Shown: positions 7,249 to 17,109, numbered from the stretch's first letter. The stretch is DNA of 39,446 nucleotides from an uncultured Enterococcus sp. (GCF_913775425.1 NZ_CAJYIS010000055.1:1-39446), one strand, 5' to 3'. Notes: generated from the sequence alone by a model not told the origin. Program-made: numbers and translations.

Positions 7249-8529
7249 TTATTTTTTAGAAGTCTTTTTTCGTTTTTGTAATTCTTCGTAGCGCTGAGCG
7301 AGTGCTTGTTCATAGCGACCTGTAGTTTTGGGCTTGTAATACTGTGTATGACGCAATGAATCGGGTAAATATTCTTGGGCTACCCAACTATCTTTGAACT
7401 CATGTGGGTATTGGTAAGACACGCCACGTCCAAGTGAGGCTGCACCTTTGTAATGTGCATCTTTTAAATGTGCAGGAATGCTTGTGGCTTTACCATTTCG
7501 CACGTCTGCTAATGCACGGTCAAGACTTTGATAAGCTGAATTTGATTTTGGTGACAAGCAAAGGTCAAGGACGGCGACGGATAATGGAATCCTAGCTTCT
7601 GGTAACCCAAGCCGTTCAGCAGCCATCACTGCATCTACTACACGGCTGGCCGCAGCAGGATTGGCTAAACCGATATCCTCATAACCGATCACAAGCAATC
7701 GACGACAAATACTAATCAAATCACCGGCTTCGATCAAACGGGCTAAATAATGCAATGCTGCATCGGCATCGCTTCCGCGAATCGATTTTTGAAATGCTGA
7801 AATCACGTCATAATGTGCATCGCCATTTTTGTCATGACTGAAGCCTTTTTTTTGCGTGCATTCGTTTATGATCTCTTTGGTAATAACGATTTGATTTGTT
7901 TCATCAGGAGACGTTGAACGAACAGCAAGTTCTAAAGCATTTAAAGCACTTCTAAGATCACCGTTCGTTGCGAAAGCCAGTTCTTTTTTTGCATCATCAT
8001 GTAGTAAAACAGACTCATCTTTAAAGCCCTCTTTTGCCGTTAGCGCGTGTGTTAACGCTTGTTCGATTGCTTCTGGGGTCAAAGGATGGACTTCAAAAAT
8101 TTGTGTCCTACTACGAATAGCAGGATTGATCGATAGATAAGGATTTTCAGTAGTTGCACCGATCAAAATGATGCGACCATTTTCAAGATGGGGGAGTAAA
8201 AAGTCTTGCTTGGTTTTATCTAAACGATGAACCTCATCTAAAAGTAAAATCACCGTGCCACTCATTTTTGCTTCTTCTACGACGATCTGTAAATCTTTTT
8301 TTGAATCCGTTGCGGCATTCAATTTACGAAATGCATATGCAGTAGATCCCGCAATTGCACTGGCGATACTTGTTTTTCCAGTTCCTGGTGGGCCATAGAG
8401 AATCATGGAAGATAATAGATTAGCCTCGACCATCCGACGAATGATTTTTCCGGGACCTACAAGATGTGTCTGTCCGACGACATCGTCTAGCGTTTTTGGT
8501 CGCATGCGGTAGGCAAGTGGTTGATACAT
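7249..8529 (-). CDS. rarA: Replication-associated recombination protein RarA (AAA+ ATPase)
   Basis: A 426-residue AAA+ ATPase of the RarA/MgsA/WRNIP1 family, which acts at stalled replication forks. Walker A is GPPGTGKT (residues 46-53) and Walker B is LLLDEVHR. GATTENPYLSINPAIRSR is the sensor/Arg-finger region, and the C-terminal clamp-loader-like tetramerisation domain contains YEDIGLANP and LPDSLRHTQYYKP. The ATG at 8529 has AGGAG 8 nt upstream; the longer frame from 8574 lacks this and adds 15 non-conserved residues. The 6S RNA gene lies directly downstream on the same strand. Confidence 0.95.
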   Translation of the reverse strand: MYQPLAYRMRPKTLDDVVGQTHLVGPGKIIRRMVEANLLSSMILYGPPGTGKTSIASAIAGSTAYAFRKLNAATDSKKDLQIVVEEAKMSGTVILLLDEVHRLDKTKQDFLLPHLENGRIILIGATTENPYLSINPAIRSRTQIFEVHPLTPEAIEQALTHALTAKEGFKDESVLLHDDAKKELAFATNGDLRSALNALELAVRSTSPDETNQIVITKEIINECTQKKGFSHDKNGDAHYDVISAFQKSIRGSDADAALHYLARLIEAGDLISICRRLLVIGYEDIGLANPAAASRVVDAVMAAERLGLPEARIPLSVAVLDLCLSPKSNSAYQSLDRALADVRNGKATSIPAHLKDAHYKGAASLGRGVSYQYPHEFKDSWVAQEYLPDSLRHTQYYKPKTTGRYEQALAQRYEELQKRKKTSKK

Positions 8530-8562
8530 AATCGGCACTCCTTTTATAAATAAGATAGCAAA

Positions 8563-8571
8563 AGTATAGCA
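8563..8571 (-). promoter_or_regulatory. Extended -10 promoter of rarA
   Basis: The minus strand reads TGC-TATACT, an extended -10, 34 nt before the start codon. Confidence 0.55.
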
Positions 8572-8665
8572 CACTCTTTCATAAAAGACTGATTGTGTTT
8601 CTTTTGTAAACAGTCGTTTAATGGTAAACTAGAAAGGAGCAAAGAAAAGAACTCTGGAGGATATT

Positions 8666-9151
8666 ATGGCAAAAGAAACGATGCTGAGTTATTTGGATAC
8701 ACAATTAAATAAAAAGTTAGCAGATTATGATATTGCACTAGATTGGGATACGAAAAATCACACGATCGAAATCGTTGTCCGTCTATTTGCAGAAAACAAG
8801 ACGCAAATCAGTTTAGATGATGCAACAGGTGTGACGTCAGAAGAAGAAGTGATCGAATTTGAAGATGGGATTTTATTATACGATCAAAAAAAGAGCAAAA
8901 TCGATTCAGAAGATTATCTGACAGCACTTGCATTTGAAGGGAAAAAAGGGGTTTCGAAAGCGTTGATCCATGCTTTGGTACGCTACTTACCAGAAATTTT
9001 GACAACTGGACAAGACGACTTGCTCGATTTCTTGTTATCAGATGAAATCGAAGTGTTTGAGCTACATTTTGATCAGGCAGTATTTGAACAATATATCAAC
9101 GAAGAATCGGAACAGGCGAAAACGACCTTTTTGCCGTATCCAAGCTACTAA
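8666..9151 (+). CDS. DUF3013-family protein
   Basis: A 161-residue acidic soluble protein that resembles the DUF3013 proteins conserved in enterococci and related Lactobacillales; no function is known. Visible landmarks are the N-terminal MLSYLDTQLNKKLADYDIALDWD, a central YDQKKSKID segment, and the repeatedly acidic C-terminal half. GGAGG lies 5 nt before the ATG, and TG-G-TAAACT upstream (8621-8629) is a likely extended -10. It is 11 nt upstream of prmA, so it is probably the first gene of the prmA-rsmE unit. That placement hints at a translation-related role, but this is only inference. Confidence 0.8.
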   Translation: MAKETMLSYLDTQLNKKLADYDIALDWDTKNHTIEIVVRLFAENKTQISLDDATGVTSEEEVIEFEDGILLYDQKKSKIDSEDYLTALAFEGKKGVSKALIHALVRYLPEILTTGQDDLLDFLLSDEIEVFELHFDQAVFEQYINEESEQAKTTFLPYPSY

Positions 9152-9162
9152 GGAGAAACAAA

Positions 9163-10128
9163 ATGAAGTGGAATGAAGTAAAAGTACATACAACAAGTGA
9201 GGCTGTTGAAGCCGTTTCAAATATTTTTATGGAAGCTGGTGCTAGTGGTGTCGCTATCGAAGATGCATTAGACGTTGAGCACTTTGAATCAGATGCTTTT
9301 GGCGAATTATTGGACAAAGAGTCTTTTGTCCATGTCAAAGAAGGTGCGGATGTAATGGCTTATTTTCCAGAGACGACTTTTTTACCAGAAGTGTTGTCAG
9401 TAATCAAGATGCAGATCGCACGCTTGCCTGAATTTGGTTTAGAAATCGGAGCAAATGAACTGACTGTAAGTGAAGTTGCAGAAGAAAATTGGGCGACGGC
9501 TTGGAAAAAATATTACCATCCTGTACGTGTTACACGTTATTTGACGATCGTTCCAAGTTGGGAAGACTATACGCCATCATCTGAAGAAAAAGTCATTACT
9601 TTAGATCCAGGTATGGCATTTGGTACCGGTACGCATCCAACAACGAATTTGACATTGCAAGCACTGGAAGTGGTTCTTCGTGGAGGCGAAACGGTATTAG
9701 ACGTGGGGACAGGATCAGGTGTGTTAAGTATTGCGAGTAAATATTTCGGCGCCGAACACGTATATGCCTACGACCTTGATGACGTCGCTGTGGCTGCTGC
9801 TAAAGAGAATATGGATATGAATCCGATCGCGAAAGATGTCCATGTGGCAGCAAATGATTTGTTAACTGGAGTCGATATAACAGCTGATGTCATCGTTGCC
9901 AATATTTTAGCCGATATCATCGTGTTGTTAACAAAAGATGCTGCACGTTTACTTAAAGCAAATGGTCGTTTGATCATCTCGGGAATCATTACAGAGAAAA
10001 AAGCGATGGTCTTAGAGAACATGCATGCGCATGGTTTTGAAGTCGAACAAGTCTTTACACAAAAAGATTGGCACGCGATTATTTTGAAGAAAGCTGAGGA
10101 AGATGATGCAACGTTACTTTCTGAATGA
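9163..10128 (+). CDS. prmA: Ribosomal protein L11 methyltransferase PrmA
   Basis: A 321-residue SAM-dependent methyltransferase that trimethylates ribosomal protein L11. The N-terminal substrate-recognition domain starts MKWNEVKVHTTSEAVE. The catalytic domain shows DPGMAFGTGTHPTT, the SAM-binding loop VLDVGTGSGVLSIAS, and the motif IV loop VANILADII. The C-terminus carries a short acidic extension (AEEDDATLLSE), making it slightly longer than usual. AAGGAG precedes the ATG. The 3' end overlaps the rsmE start by 23-26 nt, implying translational coupling. Confidence 0.95.
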   Translation: MKWNEVKVHTTSEAVEAVSNIFMEAGASGVAIEDALDVEHFESDAFGELLDKESFVHVKEGADVMAYFPETTFLPEVLSVIKMQIARLPEFGLEIGANELTVSEVAEENWATAWKKYYHPVRVTRYLTIVPSWEDYTPSSEEKVITLDPGMAFGTGTHPTTNLTLQALEVVLRGGETVLDVGTGSGVLSIASKYFGAEHVYAYDLDDVAVAAAKENMDMNPIAKDVHVAANDLLTGVDITADVIVANILADIIVLLTKDAARLLKANGRLIISGIITEKKAMVLENMHAHGFEVEQVFTQKDWHAIILKKAEEDDATLLSE

Positions 10129-10867
10129 AGCGTATCAACAACAAGCGCAATTTGAACTTACCGGTGAACCCTATCATCATATGATTCGTGTCATGCGGAT
10201 GACGAACGGTGATCAAGTCTATCTTGCTTTTTTAGATGAAGTCATTGTTGCAAAGATCGTGGCAGTCGATCCTGAGAAAGTCTATCTAAGAGAAGTCAGT
10301 AAAGAGACACAAACAAAAGAATTACCCGTTCAGGTGACGATTGCAAGTGGTTATCCTAAGGGAGACAAGTTAGAGTTGATCTTTCAAAAAGCAACTGAAC
10401 TGGGAGCTTATGCACTACAAGCTTTTCCAGCCAAAGCTTCGATCGTAAAATGGGACCACAAGAAACGTCAAAAAAAACAAGAACGTCTTCAAAAAATCGC
10501 ACTAGAAGCAGCCGAGCAGTCTCATCGTAGCTATTGTCCAACAGTCGAACTTTACGAGCGACTGGATCAATTAGTCGCAACATTTTCTGAGTATACCCAT
10601 ATTTTAGTTGCCTATGAAGAAGCGGCAAAACAAGGAGAACGTGGAACGTTTGCCAAAGTGCTTTCCTCATTGAAAGCACAAGATTCTGTTTTAGTATTAT
10701 TTGGTCCAGAAGGTGGGTTTTCTGATCAAGAAATCGCATTATTTGAAACAGCAGGCGCACAGCGTTGTGGTTTAGGACCTAGAATCTTACGCGCAGAAAC
10801 AGCTCCATTTTATGCATTAAGTGCGATTAGTTATCAAATGGAGTTACTGACGGATACAAATGAATAA
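10103..10867 (+). CDS. rsmE: 16S rRNA (uracil-1498-N3)-methyltransferase RsmE
   Basis: A 254-residue SPOUT-class methyltransferase that modifies U1498 in 16S rRNA. The N-terminal PUA-like domain begins MQRYFLNEAY with HHMIRVMRM. The C-terminal SAM-binding knot has VLFGPEGGFSDQEI and LGPRILRAETAPFYALSAI. The frame starts with two ATGs (10103 and 10106). The second gives the usual MQRYF start and a better distance from GAGGAAG, so either is possible. It follows prmA with overlap and is the last gene before the rel promoter. Confidence 0.93.
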   Translation: MMQRYFLNEAYQQQAQFELTGEPYHHMIRVMRMTNGDQVYLAFLDEVIVAKIVAVDPEKVYLREVSKETQTKELPVQVTIASGYPKGDKLELIFQKATELGAYALQAFPAKASIVKWDHKKRQKKQERLQKIALEAAEQSHRSYCPTVELYERLDQLVATFSEYTHILVAYEEAAKQGERGTFAKVLSSLKAQDSVLVLFGPEGGFSDQEIALFETAGAQRCGLGPRILRAETAPFYALSAISYQMELLTDTNE

Positions 10868-10896
10868 TTGAAAAAAGATGAAAATATTTGTATAAT
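10868..10896 (+). promoter_or_regulatory. Near-consensus sigma-A promoter of rel
   Basis: TTGAAA (10868-10873) and TATAAT (10891-10896) are 17 nt apart, beginning immediately after the rsmE stop codon. The resulting leader is about 65 nt. Confidence 0.8.
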
Positions 10897-10938
10897 GATG
10901 ACACTTATTTTCAGTAAAAAAATGAGAATGAAACAACT

Positions 10939-10953
10939 TTCCCATGTTGGGAA
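10939..10953. other. Short inverted repeat in the rel leader
   Basis: TTCCCA-TGT-TGGGAA lies 16 nt upstream of the rel start codon, just before the GAAGGGG ribosome binding site. It could be a small RNA hairpin or a protein site. Nothing in the sequence decides between them. Confidence 0.35.
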
Positions 10954-10968
10954 CAGAAGGGGTAAATT

Positions 10969-13182
10969 ATGGCAAAAGAAATTATTTTGACCGGTCCCGG
11001 AGTAATAAATATTGTTTCAAGATATATGAGTGAACCGCATGTTGCTTTTGTCCAAAAAGCGTTAGATTTTGCGACGAAAGCCCATGCTGATCAATTTCGT
11101 AAATCTGGTGAGCCGTATATTATTCACCCGATTCAGGTTGCCGGTATTTTAGCAGAGTTACAAATGGACCCGCATACAGTTGCCACAGGATTTTTACATG
11201 ATGTCGTTGAAGATACAGAGATTACGCTAGCAGATTTGACGCGCGAATTTGGCCCAGATGTTGCCATGTTAGTAGATGGCGTGACGAAACTTGAAAAAAT
11301 CAAGTATAAATCGCACGAAGAACAATTAGCAGAGAATCACCGCAAAATGCTGATTGCGATGGCTCAAGATTTACGTGTGATCATGGTCAAATTAGCTGAC
11401 CGTTTACATAATATGCGCACATTGAAACATTTAAGAGAAGATAAACAACGGCGAATCGCCCAAGAAACACTAGAAATCTATGCACCTCTAGCGCATCGTT
11501 TGGGGATCAGTCGCATCAAATGGGAATTAGAAGATACATCACTGCGCTATATCAATCCGCAACAGTACTATCGAATCGTTCATTTGATGAAAACCAAACG
11601 TACGGAACGCGAGGCTTATGTTGAAGAAACTGTTGAAGAATTACGTGTTGCGACGGAAGAGTTGGATATTTATGCTGAAATCTATGGACGTCCTAAGCAT
11701 TTATATTCGATCTATCGTAAAATGGTCGATAAGAAAAAACAATTCGATGAGATCTATGATTTATTAGCCATTCGGGTCTTAGTGGATTCCATCAAAGATT
11801 GTTACGCTGTTTTAGGAACGATCCATACGAAATGGAAACCAATGCCAGGGCGTTTCAAAGATTATATCGCAGTGCCAAAAGCAAATATGTATCAATCGCT
11901 ACACACGACCGTTATCGGACCTAAAGGCAATCCAGTCGAAATCCAGATCCGAACACACGAAATGCACGAGATCGCCGAATTTGGGGTCGCAGCGCATTGG
12001 GCGTATAAAGAAGGAAAGACGGATAAAGTTCAGTCAGATAATCTGACACCAGCAGTCGGCTGGTTTAAAGAAATTTTAGAGTTACAAGATGAAAGTTTCG
12101 ATGCGTCTGATTTTATGGAAGGTGTCAAAGGCGATATTTTTAGCGATAAAGTGTATGTCTTCACACCAAATGGTGATGTCTCAGAATTGCCACAAGGCTC
12201 TGGACCACTTGATTTTGCTTACAATATCCATACTGATATTGGAAACAAGACAGTCGGAGCGAAGGTCAATGGCAAAATGGTCCAACTAGATTATAAATTG
12301 AAAAATGGTGACATCGTTGAGATCATGACCTCTCCAAATTCGTTTGGACCGAGCCGGGATTGGCTGAAGTTAGTTCGGACAAGCAAAGCAAAAAATAAAA
12401 TCAAACGTTTCTTTAAAACTCAAGATCGCGATGAAAACATCACTAAAGGACATGACATGTTAGTCAAAACCTTGAACGAGATGGGGTTTGTACCAAAAGA
12501 ATGTTTAACAAAAGCAAAAATGCAAGAAGCATTGCAAAGATTTAATTACCAAACGGACGACGATTTATTTGCTGCTGTAGGTTTTGGTGAAGTGAGTCCC
12601 ACGACTTTAGCCAATCGTTTGACAGAAGAAGAGCGTAAAGAACGTGATTTAGAAAAACAAAAACAACAAGTTCAAGATCTACTGACGCAGCCAGTCAAAA
12701 AAGAACCTGAAAAGATGAAAGTTCGACATGAAGGTGGCATCGTGATCCAGGGTGTCGATAATTTATTGGTACGGATCAGCCGTTGCTGTAACCCGGTCCC
12801 AGGTGATCCGATCGTTGGTTATATCACCAAAGGCCGAGGGATATCGATTCACCGTGCTGATTGTCCAAATGTTTTACATGCTGAAGATTTAGCCGATCGC
12901 ACAATCGAAGTCGAATGGGAAGATACGGATAATGCGAATAAAGAATACGATGCAGATATCGAGATCTATGGGTATGATCGTGCCGGTTTATTAAATGACA
13001 TTTTACAAACTGTTAGTTCGATGTCAAAACGTCTAGTGGGCGTCGAAGCTAAAAGCAACAAAGAAAAGACAGCTACAATCAAAATCACAGTCAGCATCCA
13101 AAATCTATCGCATTTGCGTTCGATCGTGGAAAAAATCAAACAAGTACCAGACGTCTATAGTGTACGTCGATTGCGAGGTTAG
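10969..13182 (+). CDS. rel: Bifunctional (p)ppGpp synthetase/hydrolase Rel (RSH)
   Basis: A 737-residue RelA/SpoT homologue that makes and degrades the alarmone (p)ppGpp in the stringent response. The hydrolase domain is intact: HD is at 77-78 in [10 protein letters not shown] and [11 protein letters not shown] follows. The synthetase domain shows [21 protein letters not shown] and [17 protein letters not shown]. The regulatory half has a TGS domain ([11 protein letters not shown]...), a Cys-containing zinc-finger-like segment ([18 protein letters not shown]), and a C-terminal ACT domain ([17 protein letters not shown]). Both activities are therefore expected. It has its own strong promoter. 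dtd starts one base after its stop, a pairing common in Firmicutes. Confidence 0.96.
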   Translation: MAKEIILTGPGVINIVSRYMSEPHVAFVQKALDFATKAHADQFRKSGEPYIIHPIQVAGILAELQMDPHTVATGFLHDVVEDTEITLADLTREFGPDVAMLVDGVTKLEKIKYKSHEEQLAENHRKMLIAMAQDLRVIMVKLADRLHNMRTLKHLREDKQRRIAQETLEIYAPLAHRLGISRIKWELEDTSLRYINPQQYYRIVHLMKTKRTEREAYVEETVEELRVATEELDIYAEIYGRPKHLYSIYRKMVDKKKQFDEIYDLLAIRVLVDSIKDCYAVLGTIHTKWKPMPGRFKDYIAVPKANMYQSLHTTVIGPKGNPVEIQIRTHEMHEIAEFGVAAHWAYKEGKTDKVQSDNLTPAVGWFKEILELQDESFDASDFMEGVKGDIFSDKVYVFTPNGDVSELPQGSGPLDFAYNIHTDIGNKTVGAKVNGKMVQLDYKLKNGDIVEIMTSPNSFGPSRDWLKLVRTSKAKNKIKRFFKTQDRDENITKGHDMLVKTLNEMGFVPKECLTKAKMQEALQRFNYQTDDDLFAAVGFGEVSPTTLANRLTEEERKERDLEKQKQQVQDLLTQPVKKEPEKMKVRHEGGIVIQGVDNLLVRISRCCNPVPGDPIVGYITKGRGISIHRADCPNVLHAEDLADRTIEVEWEDTDNANKEYDADIEIYGYDRAGLLNDILQTVSSMSKRLVGVEAKSNKEKTATIKITVSIQNLSHLRSIVEKIKQVPDVYSVRRLRG

Positions 13183-13183
13183 T

Positions 13184-13627
13184 ATGCGAGCAGTTGTCCA
13201 ACGTGTTACAAAGGCTAGCGTAATGATTGATCAAGAAATAGTAGGCGAAATCGCACAAGGCTTTATGGTATTGCTTGGTATACATGAAGACGATACGTTA
13301 GAAGAAGCCGTATATTTAGCTAAAAAAATTGCACAGTTACGTGTGTTTGAAGACGAGCAACATAAAATGAATCTTAGTATTCAAGATATTTCGGGTGCTA
13401 TTTTAAGTATTTCGCAATTTACCTTGTATGCACAAACAAAAAAAGGCAATCGACCGAGTTTCGTTAAAGCTGCTAGACCAGAACAAGCACAATCACTTTA
13501 CGATGCGTTTAATCAAGCGTTGAGCGAGTATAAGATCGTGGTTCAGACTGGAAGATTTGGAGCTGATATGGCTGTTTCGTTAGTTAACGATGGTCCGGTC
13601 ACGATTATTTATGATACGAAAGAATGA
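13184..13627 (+). CDS. dtd: D-aminoacyl-tRNA deacylase
   Basis: A 147-residue enzyme that removes D-amino acids, and glycine mischarged on tRNA-Ala, from tRNA. It starts with the family motif [13 protein letters not shown]. Both active-site signatures are present: SQFTLYA and the cross-subunit NDGPVTI with its Gly-cisPro. The ATG at 13184 lies one base after the rel stop, with AGG just upstream inside rel, so translation is probably coupled. A longer frame from 13160 overlaps rel and is rejected. A strong terminator follows. Confidence 0.95.
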   Translation: MRAVVQRVTKASVMIDQEIVGEIAQGFMVLLGIHEDDTLEEAVYLAKKIAQLRVFEDEQHKMNLSIQDISGAILSISQFTLYAQTKKGNRPSFVKAARPEQAQSLYDAFNQALSEYKIVVQTGRFGADMAVSLVNDGPVTIIYDTKE

Positions 13628-13669
13628 TAAAACAGTAATGTGAGTATTTAGCTTACATTACTGTTTTAT
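13627..13669 (+). terminator. Terminator after dtd
   Basis: ATAAAACAGTAATGT pairs with ACATTACTGTTTTAT over 15 bp, with a few extra inner pairs. The T-rich 3' arm closes the rel-dtd unit. Confidence 0.8.
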
Positions 13670-13752
13670 TATGCATGTTTTTAATGAAAGGGCTTTTACT
13701 TTTAGTGAATCGTGGTAAAATTAAGTATAGAGATGTGGTGGAGGTGCAGAAG

Positions 13753-14751
13753 ATGAAAAAGAAAAAAGTGACGATTAAGGAAGTAGCAAAACTTTCAGAA
13801 GTATCGATTGCGACAGTATCCCAGATTTTAAATGGCCACGAAGCAAAATTCAATAAACAGACGGTAGCGAAAGTATTTGCTGCTAAAGAAAAATTAAATT
13901 ATGAACCAGATTATTTTGCCAGAAGAATGGTGATGAAAAATAGTAAAACGATTGGTGTATTAGTACCAGACGTTACCAATCCTTTTTTTAATACATTGAT
14001 TCGCGGAATTGAGCGTGAATTATATAAAGCGGGTTTCATGACTTTATTGTGCAATGCTGATTTAGAAGAAGAAAAAGAGCGTTCTTATCTAAATGAGTTA
14101 ACTAGACGGGGAGTCGATGGATTTATCATCGCCAATTCTGCGATTTCTGATCAAGAAATCAATGAGCATCTCCGCAAAAAAGAGAAACCATTTATTATTA
14201 TTGACCAAAAAAAAGCAGAAGGGTTTAGTGATGCTGTTGTAACCGATGATTTCTTAGGTGGTCAGCTTGCTGGTATGCATTTTTATGAACTTGGTCATCG
14301 AGACATTGCCATTGTGATCCCCGAACATGCCCCAAGTAATATCCAACAACGTCTATTCGGTCTGTATTCCATTTTTGAAGCAAATCATATAAAAGTAATC
14401 CATGCACCGCTAACTAAACAAGGTGGTGAGGAGGCGGTATTAAGCATATTGACTAGTCAAGCAACAGCAGTTTTAGCAGCAAATGATGAAGTGGCCTTTG
14501 GCGTATATGCAGGCTTGCTTGCCTGTGGGAAAAAAGTTCCCGAGGATTATAGTGTTATTGGTTATGACAATGTAGAAATGTGTCGATACGTGACACCACA
14601 ATTGACGACAGTTGCCCAACCGATTGCAAAAATCGGGCAATTATCAGCACAGTTACTGATCAAACGAATCGAGGATCCTACGAAGCCATGGGAGGAAATT
14701 TCTTTACCTGTGGAATTGATCAAGCGTTCTTCTACAGCACCCTTGAAATAG
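13753..14751 (+). CDS. rbsR: Ribose operon repressor RbsR (LacI family)
   Basis: A 332-residue LacI-family repressor. The HTH is VTIKEVAKLSEVSIATVSQILN, followed by a sugar-sensing domain with GVLVPDVTNPFFNTLIRG and VIGYDNVEMCRYVTPQLTTV. Its identity as RbsR follows from the ribose genes immediately downstream. The ATG at 13753 has GGAGGTG 8 nt upstream; the upstream extension from 13675 runs through the promoter region. TG-G-TAAAAT around 13712 is a possible extended -10. The gene ends inside a terminator hairpin, and a perfect operator palindrome lies between it and rbsK, so rbsKDU is probably its target. Confidence 0.88.
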   Translation: MKKKKVTIKEVAKLSEVSIATVSQILNGHEAKFNKQTVAKVFAAKEKLNYEPDYFARRMVMKNSKTIGVLVPDVTNPFFNTLIRGIERELYKAGFMTLLCNADLEEEKERSYLNELTRRGVDGFIIANSAISDQEINEHLRKKEKPFIIIDQKKAEGFSDAVVTDDFLGGQLAGMHFYELGHRDIAIVIPEHAPSNIQQRLFGLYSIFEANHIKVIHAPLTKQGGEEAVLSILTSQATAVLAANDEVAFGVYAGLLACGKKVPEDYSVIGYDNVEMCRYVTPQLTTVAQPIAKIGQLSAQLLIKRIEDPTKPWEEISLPVELIKRSSTAPLK

Positions 14752-14776
14752 CTTTCAAGGTGTGCTATATTTTTGT
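14737..14776 (+). terminator. Terminator overlapping the rbsR stop codon
   Basis: CCTTGAAA (14741-14748) pairs with TTTCAAGG (14753-14760), the stem being extended by GCAC/GTGC with one bulged base. The loop is TAGC and contains the rbsR stop. A T-rich tract follows. This separates rbsR from rbsKDU. Confidence 0.65.
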
Positions 14777-14781
14777 TGTGG

Positions 14782-14799
14782 AATTAAAACGTTTTAATT
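14782..14799. promoter_or_regulatory. Perfect palindromic operator (RbsR box) upstream of rbsK
   Basis: AATTAAAACGTTTTAATT is a perfect 18-bp palindrome with the central CG typical of LacI-family operators. It overlaps a weak promoter (TTGTTG, then TAATTT) and lies 50 bp before rbsK. It is the natural target for RbsR. Confidence 0.7.
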
Positions 14800-14848
14800 T
14801 TGGCAAATGATCATGATTATGAGTATATGACGAAAGAGGTTGACTAAA

Positions 14849-15763
14849 ATGAATCCGATTACAGTTGTTGGAAGTATTAACTTAGATACGAATCTTCGTG
14901 TGGCATATATGCCAAAACCAGGTGAGACTATCCATACGAAGGAAATGTACACTGCTGGTGGAGGAAAAGGTGCAAATCAGGCGGTATCAGCGCAGCGTTC
15001 AGGAGCAAAAACACGTTTTATCGGTGCGATTGGTGATGACGCAGCAGGTCAAGTAATGTTAGAATTACTTGAACAAGAAGCAATCGATACATCTGGTATT
15101 CAACAGTTGACAAATAAGCGTACCGGACAAGCATTTATTACAGTTGATGAAGCTGGAGAAAATAGTATAATGATCCATGGTGGTGCCAATAGTGCATTTT
15201 CTAAAGTAGATGTTCAAAATAGTCGCGAATTGATTGCCACGAGTCAATGTGTGATCGCACAATTTGAAACGCCACTAGAAAGTACGCTAGAAGCTTTTTT
15301 AATTGCTCGAGAAGCGAATGTTCATACGATTTTAAATCCAGCACCAGCCTTGACGATCTCAGAGGATTTAGTGCGTGTGACGGATATTATTGTACCAAAT
15401 GAGACCGAGACACAGATTTTAACAAAGATTACGATTACTGATGAAGCGAGCATGAAGCAAGCAGCTGCTTATTTCCATGATCTAGGAGTAAAAATCGTCA
15501 TTATTACGCTAGGAAGTAAAGGTGCTTTTTATTCAACAGGAACAGACCAAGGAATCGTTCCAGCTTTTAAAGTGAAAGCGGTTGATACGACAGCTGCAGG
15601 AGATACATTTATTGGGGCATTTGCAGCTTATTTAACACCTGATTTAAGTAATTTTGTAGAAGCAATTCGTTATGGTAATCTGGCTTCATCCATTGCTGTA
15701 CAACGGTTTGGTGCGCAACCTTCAATCCCTACAAAAGACGAAATCACGGAGGCAATGAAATGA
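14849..15763 (+). CDS. rbsK: Ribokinase
   Basis: A 304-residue PfkB-family kinase that converts D-ribose + ATP to ribose 5-phosphate. Visible are the N-terminal [12 protein letters not shown], the sugar-binding GGGKGANQA, the ATP-site motif ITLGSKGAF, and the catalytic [13 protein letters not shown] with its Asp base and anion hole. The ATG at 14849 is preferred: AAGAGG is 9 nt upstream, whereas the in-frame TTG at 14840 abuts that site. Its last 4 bases overlap the rbsD start. It is the first gene of rbsKDU. Confidence 0.94.
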   Translation: MNPITVVGSINLDTNLRVAYMPKPGETIHTKEMYTAGGGKGANQAVSAQRSGAKTRFIGAIGDDAAGQVMLELLEQEAIDTSGIQQLTNKRTGQAFITVDEAGENSIMIHGGANSAFSKVDVQNSRELIATSQCVIAQFETPLESTLEAFLIAREANVHTILNPAPALTISEDLVRVTDIIVPNETETQILTKITITDEASMKQAAAYFHDLGVKIVIITLGSKGAFYSTGTDQGIVPAFKVKAVDTTAAGDTFIGAFAAYLTPDLSNFVEAIRYGNLASSIAVQRFGAQPSIPTKDEITEAMK

Positions 15764-16155
15764 AAAAAACTAGTGTGATCAATTCAGATCTAGCCAGAGT
15801 TATTAGTCAAATGGGACATTTTGATTGTTTGGCCATTGGGGATGCCGGGATGCCAGTACCGATGACGACCGAAAAAATCGATTTAGCTGTAACCAATGGC
15901 GTACCAAGTTTTATTGAAGTTGTTGAAAATGTATTGACGGAATTAGAAGTACAACGTATCTTTTTAGCTGAGGAGATCAAACAAGAAAATCCACAAGTTT
16001 TACAAGAAATTCAAGCACTTTTACCAGAGGTCGATGTGGTCTTTATACCACATGAACAAATGAAGGCGCGTTTACACACAGTGCCAGCTTTTGTGAGAAC
16101 AGGTGAAATGACACCTTATGCCAATATCTTATTGGAAAGCGGCGTCGTATTTTAG
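15760..16155 (+). CDS. rbsD: D-ribose pyranase
   Basis: A 131-residue mutarotase that interconverts beta-pyranose and beta-furanose forms of ribose for RbsK. The catalytic His is at position 20 in [16 protein letters not shown]. The C-terminal [19 protein letters not shown] is the family signature. It overlaps rbsK by 4 nt (ATGA), typical of translational coupling. Confidence 0.95.
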   Translation: MKKTSVINSDLARVISQMGHFDCLAIGDAGMPVPMTTEKIDLAVTNGVPSFIEVVENVLTELEVQRIFLAEEIKQENPQVLQEIQALLPEVDVVFIPHEQMKARLHTVPAFVRTGEMTPYANILLESGVVF

Positions 16156-16171
16156 AGGAGGAAGTTTTTAC

Positions 16172-17059
16172 ATGAATACATTAGCATTATTGATCGGTTT
16201 GGGACCATTATTAGGCTGGGGACTTTACCCAACGATCGCATCTAAAATTGGAGGGCGTCCAGTCAATCAAATTTTAGGATCTACGATTGGAACGTTGATT
16301 TTTGCACTGATTTTTGCATTGGTGAAAGGAACGACTTTTCCAAGTGGAATGGATTTAACATTTTCGATTTTATCTGGTGTGGGTTGGGCAGCAGCTCAAA
16401 TCATTACTTTCCGCTCATTTGAATTGATTGGGTCGTCTCGTGCGATGCCGATCACAACGGCTTTTCAACTTTTAGGAGCTTCACTTTGGGGAGTTTTCGC
16501 TCTAGGAGATTGGCCAACGACCCAAGCGAGAATTATTGGAGCTATTGCATTGGTTGTGATTATTATTGGAGCGTATCTTACAGTATGGTCAGAAAAGAAA
16601 ACACATGCTGATAGTAGCGCTTTAAAAAAAGCCGTTTTATTATTAGTGATCGGTGAGATCGGCTATTGGGCTTACTCAGCAGCTCCACAAGAAACTAATA
16701 TCGACCGTATGGATGCATTCTTGCCCCAAGCGATTGGAATGTTACTTGTTGCTGTTATCTATACATTGTTCTTATCATTTAAGGATAAAGAAAAGTCCGC
16801 ATTTTTAGAAACTGTTTCCTATAAACAAAGCATCTCAGGATTTTTCTTTGCATTTGCTGCATTGACTTATTTGATTTCTGCTCAACCAGATATGAATGGC
16901 TTAGCTACTGGCTTTATTTTATCGCAAACTTCAGTTGTATTAGCTACTTTAACCGGTATTTGGTTCTTGGGTCAACAAAAAACGAAAAAAGAAATGGCAG
17001 TTACGATCGTTGGATTAGTATTGATCATCGCAGCGGCAGCCGTAACGGTTATGTTATAA
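16172..17059 (+). CDS. rbsU: Ribose uptake protein RbsU (GRP/DMT transporter)
   Basis: A 295-residue membrane protein with about ten hydrophobic helices, of the glucose/ribose porter family. It begins LALLIGLGPLLGWGLYPTIASKIGG, a GRP-family signature, and has an internal two-half repeat. It is predicted to import ribose, replacing the RbsABC transporter, as in Lactobacillus sakei. AGGAGG lies 9-10 nt before the ATG at 16172. A longer frame from 16118 overlaps rbsD and breaks the N-terminal helix pattern. It is the last gene of the operon. Confidence 0.9.
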   Translation: MNTLALLIGLGPLLGWGLYPTIASKIGGRPVNQILGSTIGTLIFALIFALVKGTTFPSGMDLTFSILSGVGWAAAQIITFRSFELIGSSRAMPITTAFQLLGASLWGVFALGDWPTTQARIIGAIALVVIIIGAYLTVWSEKKTHADSSALKKAVLLLVIGEIGYWAYSAAPQETNIDRMDAFLPQAIGMLLVAVIYTLFLSFKDKEKSAFLETVSYKQSISGFFFAFAALTYLISAQPDMNGLATGFILSQTSVVLATLTGIWFLGQQKTKKEMAVTIVGLVLIIAAAAVTVML

Positions 17060-17062
17060 ACC

Positions 17063-17109
17063 AAAAACTATGTGGCTTCTTTATTTTAAAGAAGCCACAT
17101 AGTTTTTTT
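17063..17109 (+). terminator. Terminator of rbsKDU
   Basis: A nearly perfect stem joins 17065-17083 (AACTATGTGGCTTCTTTA) with 17087-17104 (TAAAGAAGCCACATAGTT), followed by T7. Confidence 0.92.

Noticed and set aside
10356-10760. 134-codon minus-strand ORF opposite rsmE
   Set aside because: It is a shadow of a clearly conserved gene, without start signals or recognisable protein features.
14580-14810. 76-codon ORF overlapping the end of rbsR and the rbsK control region
   Set aside because: It lies mostly inside rbsR in another frame and crosses the terminator and operator, with no ribosome binding site.
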